The notes under the pieces: generated by a model | Told to the model about the DNA's origin: nothing | Databases searched by the model: none | The model's input: only the letters and a program-made list of their open reading frames with translations | Program-made: the position numbers and the translations under genes | Assembly: GCA_034408875.1 (NCBI GenBank) | Contig: JAWXCJ010000095.1 | Location: forward strand, 1 to 6,986 | Direction of reading: 5' to 3' | DNA: 6,986 nucleotides | DNA from: JANNHK01 sp034408875 | Lineage (GTDB): Bacteria > Actinomycetota > Acidimicrobiia > IMCC26256 > PALSA-610 | Part shown: positions 1 to 6,605 of the stretch, piece after piece | How positions within the stretch are numbered: position 1 is the first letter of the stretch | Layout of the letters: every line of letters begins with the position of its first letter

Positions 1-2
1 CG

Positions 3-407
3 ACCGCGACCACGACCGCGACGAGCCCCGTGACCGTGATCCGCAGCCGGCGCGATCGTGACGACAGCGGCCAGGTCGCCGCCGTGCCCCGGGCCTCGGC
101 CGTGCGGCCCATCCCGATGCCCGCGACCCGGGTGCATGTGATGGAGCCCAAGGGCTTCAACGACGCGCAAGAGGTCGGCGACCGCCTGAAGGCGGGACAA
201 CCCGTCATTCTCAACTTGCAGGCCGTCGACCGAGATCTCCAGCGCCGCCTGATCGACTTCGCGAGCGGACTTGCGTACGCCCTCAACGGCGCCATGTCCA
301 AAGCCGCCGATCAGGTGTTCCTGCTGACGCCCTCGAATGTCGAGGTGTCGGAGGAAGAGAAGGAGCGGCTCCAGGCGCGAGGCCTGTACCGCGCGCCGCG
401 TTCGTGA
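3..407 (+). CDS. sepF: SepF, FtsZ membrane anchor (5' end missing)
   Basis: SepF is a cytoplasmic division protein that binds the FtsZ C-terminus and tethers the Z-ring to the membrane. The visible part is a short charged linker (Arg/Asp-rich, about 38-75) followed by the whole globular SepF core from about base 126: a beta strand around VHVMEPKGFNDA, the helix of GDRLKAGQPV, the ILNLQ strand, the DFASGLAYALNG segment and the typical VFLLTPSNVEVS strand near the end. The N-terminal amphipathic membrane helix is not present, so the true start almost certainly lies upstream of the window. GTG codons at 30 and 36 are possible starts but have no Shine-Dalgarno and would give a protein without its anchor. 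The first nine codons in this frame read as a Thr/Ala string unlike SepF linkers, while the neighbouring frame looks more SepF-like (see findings). The stop overlaps the next gene by 4 nt. Identity of the core is secure; the 5' end is not. Confidence 0.92.
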   Translation, partial: TATTTATSPVTVIRSRRDRDDSGQVAAVPRASAVRPIPMPATRVHVMEPKGFNDAQEVGDRLKAGQPVILNLQAVDRDLQRRLIDFASGLAYALNGAMSKAADQVFLLTPSNVEVSEEEKERLQARGLYRAPRS

Positions 408-649
408 AGCCGGTTCTCTGCGCGCTCGTCACGGCGTACATCGTCGTGCTGATCGCGCGGGTCATCCTGTCCTATTTTCCGGTTCGGTCGGGCTCGGCGA
501 TCGCGTCCGTGAACCTGGTCCTGCGCGATCTCACCGAGCCCGTGCTGGTTCCGATGCGGCGTGTCATTCCGCCGGCGGGGCCGTTCGACCTATCGGTGAT
601 GGTCTTGTCGATCATTCTGTTCGTTTTGCTCCAGGTGTTGGGCTGTTAA
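404..649 (+). CDS. yggT: YggT/YlmG family membrane protein
   Basis: This is an 81-residue integral membrane protein of the YggT (YlmG) family, which usually has about 80-100 residues. Two hydrophobic segments are visible, at residues about 3-25 (VLCALVTAYIVVLIARVILS) and about 60-80 (FDLSVMVLSIILFVLLQVLG). Between them is the family's typical loop with a DLTEPVLVPMRRVIPP stretch, close to the family consensus around 'TEPxLxPxRRxxPxxGxxDxSP'. It starts at a GTG that overlaps the sepF stop (GTGA) and has no Shine-Dalgarno of its own, so translation is probably coupled to sepF. In many Gram-positives and cyanobacteria the gene sits next to sepF, and family members are linked to division or to membrane and nucleoid morphology, but the molecular function is not known. 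The family call rests on sequence and on context. Confidence 0.92.
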   Translation: MKPVLCALVTAYIVVLIARVILSYFPVRSGSAIASVNLVLRDLTEPVLVPMRRVIPPAGPFDLSVMVLSIILFVLLQVLGC

Positions 650-678
650 GGGTGCGCGACCGCGCTCGGTGGCGGGCG

Positions 679-691
679 TAGACTTTTCCCT
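679..691 (+). promoter_or_regulatory. Leaderless promoter -10 for divIVA
   Basis: TAGACT at 679-684 fits the actinobacterial -10 consensus TANNNT and is followed by 7 nt before the ATG at 692. Transcription would then begin at or beside the A of the start codon, giving a leaderless mRNA. No Shine-Dalgarno is seen upstream of the ATG, which agrees with this. I do not see a convincing -35 box. The site would allow divIVA to be expressed apart from sepF-yggT. Confidence 0.6.
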
Positions 692-1774
<1,083 letters not shown>

Positions 1775-1799
1775 GAACCGCTGAGGTCACCCTGGCTGA

Positions 1800-4700
1800 C
1801 TAGGTCGCTCGCTCGAGGTCGACCCACACGGATTCGCCGTGCACGGCTCCGGTAGCAGGGCCGTCGGTCTCGAAGGCGGACAGCTCCGTCGCCAGGACCT
1901 CGCCCTTGATCCAGCCCGCGTGCTGTTCCAGCGCCGGGCCGAGTGCGCCGGACGCGCGATAGCGCACGCGGATGCGATCACTGACGTTGAACCCGTTGGC
2001 CTTGCGCAGGTCGTTCACCAGGCGGCTGAACTCGCGTGCAGCGCCTTCGGCTCGGAGCGCGTCGTCGAGGCTGAGGTCGAGCGCGACCGCGTGCGGCCCG
2101 TCCTGTGAGAGCGCGAGTTCCTCGTGGTGCACAGCGCGGATCTCGACGTCGTCCTCGGAGAGTTCGACCGACGTCCCGTCGACGTCGAGCACGAACGGCC
2201 GGCCGGCAAGGAATGCGCTCCGGACGTCGGAGCCGTCCACCTCCTCGAGTAATGCCTTCACGCGGGGGAGCGACTGACCGAGACGCGGACCGAGCGCGCG
2301 GAAGTTCGGCACAACCCGGTAGTCGAGGAGGCCTTCGAGCGAACGCACGACCTCGAAGCGTTTCACGTTCAGTTCGTCGCGTATCTCCGAAACCACTTCG
2401 TCGCGCATCGCCTCGCTCGTGCCGAGCAACGCGATCGCGCGGGGAAGTGGTTGGCGCACTCCGATCTTCGCGTCGGTACGCGCCGAACGCCCGAGTGAGA
2501 CGACGGTGCGCGCCAGCGTCATCTCGGCTTCGAGGGCGGCGTCGATGGCGGTGGCATCGGCCACCGGCCAGTCGGTCAGGTGCACCGACTCCGGCGTCTG
2601 CGCGAGGTTGCGGTAGAGCTCGTCGCTGATGAACGGCGTGTACGGCGCGAGCAGCTGCGAGATCAGGGTGAGTACCTCGTGCAGCGTGGCGTGCGCGGCC
2701 GGGTCGGACGACTTCCAGAAGCGGGGCCGCGACCGGCGCACGTACCAGTTGGAGAGGTCGTCGACGAGCGACCCGATCGCCTGCGCGCCCGCGAGCGCGT
2801 CGAACCGTTCGAGTGCGTCGGTCACCGTCTGCACCGTGCTGTGTGTGCGCGACCTGATCCACCGGTCGAGGACGTGCGTGGGGACTGCAGGTGTGGCGGC
2901 GGGCGTCCAGCCGTCGAGGTTCGAGTAGGTAACGAAAAACGAGTACGTGTTCCACAAGGTCAGCAGGAACCGCATCGACTCGTCGACGCCCTGGACCGAG
3001 ATGCGTTTGGGGGTCCAGGGCGAACCCGACGAGAACATGTACCAGCGCAGGGCCTCCGCGCCGCGCGAGTCGAGCACGATCCACGGGTCGATGATGTTGC
3101 CGCGCGTCTTCGACATCTTCTTGCCGTCACCGTCGACGATGTGCGCGAGGCACACCACGTTGCGGTAGGGCGTCTGGTCGAAGACGAGCGTGTTCACCGC
3201 GAGCAGCGAGTAGAACCAGCCGCGTGTCTGGTCGATGGCTTCGCAGATGAAGTCGGCCGGGAACCGGCGCTCGAACAGCGCTTCGTTCTCGAACGGGTAG
3301 TGGAACTGCGCCGACGGCATCGACCCCGAGTCGAACCAAGCGTCGAGGACGGGCTCGACCCGCGACGCGGACCCGCCGCACTCGCAGGTGATCTTCACCT
3401 CGTCGACGTACGGCCGGTGCATGTCGAAGTCGGTGAGGTCGCGACCCGACCGTTCGCGCAGCTCGGCCAGCGACGCGACGACGGTGTCCTTCTCGCACGC
3501 GCTGCATCGCCACACCGGCAGGGGAGTGCCCCAGTAGCGGTCGCGCGAAAGCGCCCAGTCGACGTTGTTCTCGAGCCAGTCGCCGAAGCGGCCGTGCTTG
3601 ATCGTCTCGGGGAACCAGTTGATCTTCTCGTTCTCCCGCAGCAGCGCGTCCTTCTGCGCCGACGTGCGCGCGAACCAGGTGGGTTTGGCCCAATAGATCA
3701 GCGGCGTATCGCAACGCCAGCAGTGGGGATACGAGTGCGTGTAGTCGACGACCTTCACGAGCCGGCCCGACGCGGCGAGCGCGTCGACGAGCGCGGGGTC
3801 GGCGTCCTTGACGAACTTCCCGGCGTACGGCCCGCCGATGACCTTGTCGAAGCGAGCCGCGTCGTTCACCGGGTTCACGAACGCCAAGCCCTCGCGCACA
3901 CCGATCTCGCGGTCGATCTCGCCGAACGCGGGTGCGAGGTGGACGATGCCGGAGCCGTCGTCGATCGTGACGAAGGTGTCGGCGACAACACGGAACGCGT
4001 CGCCCTCAACCGGCACGAGGTCGAAGGGCGGAAGGTAGTGAGCACCGACGAGTTCGGCGACCGGCACCGGGCCGACCATGTCGACATCGCCCAGCACGTC
4101 GGCGACGAGCGCGCGCGCCACCACGAGATCGCGCCCGCCGTCGGGCGCCTTCACCCGCACGTATTCGATGTCGGGCCCCACCGCGGCGGCGATGTTCGAC
4201 GGCAGCGTCCACGGCGTCGTCGTCCACACGAGCAAATCCATGTCGCGGTCGACGAGCGGAAAGCGCACGAAGATCGACGGCTCCGTGACGTCCTGATATG
4301 CACCCGGCTGCGCGAGTTCGTGGCTCGACAACGCGGTGCCGCACCGCCCGCAGTACGGAACCACCTTGAACCCCTCGTAGATGTGGCCCTTGTTCCACAT
4401 CTGCGCGAACAGCCACCACACGCTCTCGACGTACTCGTTCGACATCGTCCAGTACGCGTTCGCGGTGTCGAGCCACATGCCGATGCGGCTCGTCAGCGAC
4501 TGCCAATCCTCGACGTAGCGCTGAACCGAAGTGCGGCACCGAGCGTTGAACCGTTCGATGCCGTAGTCCTCGATCTGCGCCTTGCCCGAGAAGCCCAACT
4601 CCTTCTCGACCTCGACCTCGACGGGAAGCCCGTGACAGTCCCACCCACCCTTTCGGGTGACGTACTTGCCCCGCATCGTGTGAAAGCGCGGGTAGATGTC

Positions 4701-4895
4701 CTTGAACAGCCGCGCCCACACGTGGTGGATCCCCGGCTTGCCATTGGCGGTCGGCGGTCCTTCGTAGAACACCCACTCCGGGGCACCCTCGCGGCGCCGC
4801 ACGCTCTCGCCGAACACGTCGTCCTCGCGCCAGCGATCCAGGACGCGCCGTTCCACATCGACGAGGTCCAGCGCGGGATCGACCGGATCGAACAT
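1800..4895 (-). CDS. ileS: Isoleucyl-tRNA synthetase, IleRS2-like, with a GXHH signature motif
   Basis: This class I synthetase (1031 aa) charges tRNA-Ile with isoleucine. The length and C-terminal region match the long, eukaryote-like IleRS clade. Visible landmarks are the N-terminal GPPTANGKPGIHH (residues 46-58), where the HIGH box is read as GIHH; GGWDCHGLPVEVEVEK (83-98); the CP1 editing domain with WTTTPWTLPSN (224-234) and DDGSGIVHLAPAFGEID (312-328), whose Asp is the usual editing residue; Cys pairs at 182/185, 392/395, 464/467 and 504/506, likely binding zinc; DAWFDSGSMP (518-527); and KMSKT (593-597) in place of KMSKS. The anticodon-binding helical domain spans about 675-800, with a DUF5915-like end at about 845-1020. 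The start at 4895 fits the family N-terminus (ALDLVDVERRVLDRW). It lies 6 nt from a TAACCT -10 box, so the mRNA is probably leaderless. ileS usually runs the same way as divIVA in actinobacteria; here it is reversed. Confidence 0.98.
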   Translation of the reverse strand: MFDPVDPALDLVDVERRVLDRWREDDVFGESVRRREGAPEWVFYEGPPTANGKPGIHHVWARLFKDIYPRFHTMRGKYVTRKGGWDCHGLPVEVEVEKELGFSGKAQIEDYGIERFNARCRTSVQRYVEDWQSLTSRIGMWLDTANAYWTMSNEYVESVWWLFAQMWNKGHIYEGFKVVPYCGRCGTALSSHELAQPGAYQDVTEPSIFVRFPLVDRDMDLLVWTTTPWTLPSNIAAAVGPDIEYVRVKAPDGGRDLVVARALVADVLGDVDMVGPVPVAELVGAHYLPPFDLVPVEGDAFRVVADTFVTIDDGSGIVHLAPAFGEIDREIGVREGLAFVNPVNDAARFDKVIGGPYAGKFVKDADPALVDALAASGRLVKVVDYTHSYPHCWRCDTPLIYWAKPTWFARTSAQKDALLRENEKINWFPETIKHGRFGDWLENNVDWALSRDRYWGTPLPVWRCSACEKDTVVASLAELRERSGRDLTDFDMHRPYVDEVKITCECGGSASRVEPVLDAWFDSGSMPSAQFHYPFENEALFERRFPADFICEAIDQTRGWFYSLLAVNTLVFDQTPYRNVVCLAHIVDGDGKKMSKTRGNIIDPWIVLDSRGAEALRWYMFSSGSPWTPKRISVQGVDESMRFLLTLWNTYSFFVTYSNLDGWTPAATPAVPTHVLDRWIRSRTHSTVQTVTDALERFDALAGAQAIGSLVDDLSNWYVRRSRPRFWKSSDPAAHATLHEVLTLISQLLAPYTPFISDELYRNLAQTPESVHLTDWPVADATAIDAALEAEMTLARTVVSLGRSARTDAKIGVRQPLPRAIALLGTSEAMRDEVVSEIRDELNVKRFEVVRSLEGLLDYRVVPNFRALGPRLGQSLPRVKALLEEVDGSDVRSAFLAGRPFVLDVDGTSVELSEDDVEIRAVHHEELALSQDGPHAVALDLSLDDALRAEGAAREFSRLVNDLRKANGFNVSDRIRVRYRASGALGPALEQHAGWIKGEVLATELSAFETDGPATGAVHGESVWVDLERAT

Positions 4896-4907
4896 GCTCC
4901 GAGGTTA
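4896..4907 (-). promoter_or_regulatory. Leaderless promoter -10 for ileS
   Basis: On the minus strand TAACCT (4907-4902) matches TANNNT and is followed by 6 nt before the ATG, so the transcript would begin at the start codon. GGAG lies only one base from the ATG, too close to serve as a normal Shine-Dalgarno. The matching -35 position (about 4925-4930) would overlap the -10 of the divergent gene. No T-box leader can fit if this promoter is the one in use. Confidence 0.55.
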
Positions 4908-4927
4908 ATCGGCGGGTACCTCGCTGC

Positions 4928-4943
4928 TAGCCTGCGCGACCTC
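4928..4943 (+). promoter_or_regulatory. Near-leaderless promoter -10 for the L,D-transpeptidase gene
   Basis: TAGCCT at 4928-4933 fits TANNNT and lies 10 nt before the GTG at 4944, giving a leader of only a few bases. There is no Shine-Dalgarno before the GTG, which supports a very short or absent leader. I see no clear -35; its expected position (about 4905-4910) overlaps the ileS -10. Confidence 0.45.
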
Positions 4944-6419
4944 GTGAAACGCCGCTTCGTCATCCTCGGGCTGCTGGCATCCCTTCTTGCCGCAGTCACG
5001 CTGCCGTTCGCGGCGGCGACGCCTGCCGACGCGGCACTCGCCGGCAACGACAACATGGTCTACGCGTTCGGCGCGGCGTCGTACCGCGGATCGACCGCGG
5101 GCATGCCGCTCGCACAACCGATCATCGCCATGGCCCAGACCGCCGATGGTTCCGGCTACTGGATGCTGGCCGACGACGGCGGCGTCTTCTCGTTCGGCGC
5201 ACCGTTCTTCGGATCCGTGAGCGGCTTCCCGCTGCGCCTTCCCGCGACCGCGATGGCGGCCTCACCCGACGGCGCCGGTTACTGGATCGTCACCGAAGAC
5301 GGCGGCGTGTTCCCCTTCGGTTCCGCGGCGTCGCACGGTGGACTCGTCGGCACGACACTCAATTCGCCCGTCGCCGACATCATCTCCGCGCCCGACGGGC
5401 AGGGCTACTGGCTCATGGCCGAAGACGGCGGCGTGTTCTCGTTCGGGAGCGCCGCGTTCTACGGATCGACCGGCGCCATGCGCCTCAACGCGCCGATCGT
5501 CGGCATGGCCGCCGTTCCCGGCGGCGGCGGCTACTGGCTCGTCGGACGCGACGGCGGTGTCTTCACCTTCGGTACCGCCGCGTTCTACGGGTCGACCGGC
5601 AGCCTGCGCCTCAACGCGCCCGTCATCGGCATCGCCCGCACCGCGTCGGGCAAGGGGTACTGGCTGATCGCCGAAGACGGCGGCCTGTTCGCGTTCGGCG
5701 ACGCACAATTCCACGGCAGTGCCGCGGGCACGCTGAGCGCCGGCCGGCGCGTCACACAGGTCGTCGGCATGCCCAACGGCGACGGCTACCGCATGCTCGC
5801 CCTCGACCGACCCCAAGACCTCCCGACCGCCCGCATGGGCGACCGCGGCGCCCCTGTCACCGAGATCCAACGCCGCCTCGAATCGCTCGGCTACTGGCTG
5901 GGCGGCGCCAACGGCGAGTACGGCCCGCTCACCCAGCAAGCGGTGTGGGCGTTCCAGAAGGTGCAGGGCCTCCCGCGCACCGGCAACGTCGACCTCGCAA
6001 CCCGCGACGCGTTCCGCGACGCGCGCCGCCCGCTGCCCCGCTCGACCTCGGGCTACGTCGCCGAAGTCGACAAAGCCCGCCAGGTCGTTATCATCGCCCG
6101 CAACGGCCGCGCCGAACTGGTCTTCAACACCTCGACAGGAACCGAACGTCCGTACACCTTCGAGGGTGTGCGGTATCTCGCCGACACGCCGCCCGGACGG
6201 TTCAAGGTCACCAGCCAGGTCAACGGCGTGAAAGTTGGCGCCCTCGGCACGCTGTACCGGCCGAAATACTTCCATCCCGACGGCATCGCGTTCCACGGGT
6301 ACACGAGCGTGCCGCCCACCCCGGCCTCACACGGATGCGTTCGGCTCACGAATGCCGCCATCAACTTCGTCTGGGACGCCAACATCATCCCGATGGGCAC
6401 CGACATCTTCGTTTACTAG
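4944..6419 (+). CDS. Secreted L,D-transpeptidase with a six-repeat propeller-like domain and PG_binding_1
   Basis: The 491-residue exported protein forms 3-3 (or attaches other) cross-links in peptidoglycan. Order of parts: Sec signal peptide (KRR, then FVILGLLASLLAAVTLPFAA, cleavage likely after ADA30 or ALA33); six repeats of about 42 aa at 39-288 (consensus VFxFGxAxFxGS...GYWLxAxDGG); PG_binding_1 at about 297-358 (GDRGAPVTEIQRRLESLGYW and following); and a YkuD catalytic domain at about 370-491. The active-site signature is complete: His451 in AFHGY, then SHGCVR at 462-467 with Cys465 as nucleophile. The GTG at 4944 is chosen because it gives a clean signal peptide and follows a -10 box; the reading frame stays open far upstream, antisense to ileS, but that part has no family features. 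The repeat type is common in Acidimicrobiia and related exported proteins, usually with unknown role; here it may bind wall glycans or a partner. The gene sits between ileS and the lysine-rich gene, a place where other actinobacteria have nothing. Confidence 0.94.
   Translation: MKRRFVILGLLASLLAAVTLPFAAATPADAALAGNDNMVYAFGAASYRGSTAGMPLAQPIIAMAQTADGSGYWMLADDGGVFSFGAPFFGSVSGFPLRLPATAMAASPDGAGYWIVTEDGGVFPFGSAASHGGLVGTTLNSPVADIISAPDGQGYWLMAEDGGVFSFGSAAFYGSTGAMRLNAPIVGMAAVPGGGGYWLVGRDGGVFTFGTAAFYGSTGSLRLNAPVIGIARTASGKGYWLIAEDGGLFAFGDAQFHGSAAGTLSAGRRVTQVVGMPNGDGYRMLALDRPQDLPTARMGDRGAPVTEIQRRLESLGYWLGGANGEYGPLTQQAVWAFQKVQGLPRTGNVDLATRDAFRDARRPLPRSTSGYVAEVDKARQVVIIARNGRAELVFNTSTGTERPYTFEGVRYLADTPPGRFKVTSQVNGVKVGALGTLYRPKYFHPDGIAFHGYTSVPPTPASHGCVRLTNAAINFVWDANIIPMGTDIFVY
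5058..5807 (+). repeat. Six tandem 42-residue DGGVFxFG/GYW repeats
   Basis: Units start at about 5058, 5184, 5307, 5433, 5559 and 5685 (residues 39, 81, 122, 164, 206, 248), with a period of 41-42 codons. Each begins with a V/L-F/Y-x-F-G strand, continues with FxGS and a hydrophobic strand, and closes with GYWLxAxDGG; the last unit has GYRMLALD. The set starts at VYAFG and ends just before where the next VFxFG would be, as expected for a closed six-bladed beta-propeller. The fold is inferred from repeat length and pattern only. Units 4 and 5 are the most alike at DNA level. Confidence 0.9.
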
Positions 6420-6430
6420 CGCGCCTGCTC

Positions 6431-6448
6431 CGGCGAGTTCACTCGCTG
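6431..6448 (+). terminator. Possible hairpin terminator after the L,D-transpeptidase gene
   Basis: CGGCGAG (6431-6437) can pair with CTCGCTG (6442-6448), one G-T wobble, around a TTCA loop, starting 12 nt after the stop codon. There is no T-tract, so it is at best a weak or Rho-assisted terminator, though such hairpins are usual in high-GC actinobacteria. Confidence 0.35.
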
Positions 6449-6464
6449 CGCTCGCTCACCGCGC

Positions 6465-6482
6465 CGTGAGACGTCGCTCACG
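6465..6482 (+). terminator. Second hairpin downstream of the L,D-transpeptidase gene
   Basis: CGTGAG (6465-6470) and CTCACG (6477-6482) form a perfect 6-bp stem with a 6-nt loop. No T-run follows. Together with the hairpin at 6431-6448 it may form a two-part transcription end, or it may be an operator-like inverted repeat. Confidence 0.3.
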
Positions 6483-6535
6483 TCACACGAGTGCTATGTC
6501 ATCCGAGCATGACCGAAGGTTCACAGGGTAGGGGC

Positions 6536-6541
6536 TACAAT
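6536..6541 (+). promoter_or_regulatory. Promoter -10 box for the lysine-rich gene
   Basis: TACAAT matches the -10 consensus in five of six positions and stands out in this GC-rich stretch. Transcription would begin near 6548, leaving a leader of about 58 nt before the ATG at 6606. The leader is GC-rich with short possible stems (CCGGC 6542-6546 with GCCGG 6556-6560), but I recognise no known riboswitch. I see no good -35 at 16-18 nt. Confidence 0.55.
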
Positions 6542-6593
6542 CCGGCGCCCTCCGGGCCGGTGGACCTGTCCCCGCCGGTCCCGCGGACGTGAC

Positions 6594-6599
6594 GAAGGG
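6594..6599 (+). promoter_or_regulatory. Ribosome binding site of the lysine-rich gene
   Basis: GAAGGG lies 6 nt before the ATG at 6606. It decides the start and contrasts with the three promoters above, where no Shine-Dalgarno is seen. Confidence 0.7.
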
Positions 6600-6605
6600 T
6601 TGGTA

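Noticed and set aside
1978..3084. Large minus-strand frame (368 codons) within ileS
   Set aside because: Out-of-frame shadow of ileS with an Arg-rich composition; the ileS frame has clear motifs throughout.
2580..4943. A 788-codon open stretch on the plus strand, antisense to ileS and in frame with the L,D-transpeptidase
   Set aside because: It is the complement of a confident ileS in a GC-rich genome, where antisense frames lack stops by codon bias. Its translation is Arg/Val/Asp-rich with no recognisable domain, and a signal peptide begins at 4944, marking the true start.
5262..6296. A 344-codon minus-strand frame opposite the transpeptidase
   Set aside because: Mirror of the DGG repeat region; no plausible start site or domain, while the plus frame has a complete catalytic motif.
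6542..6593. Riboswitch or attenuator in the leader of the lysine-rich gene
   Set aside because: Only short GC stems are visible and nothing matches a known riboswitch core; any 50-nt GC-rich stretch would give similar stems.
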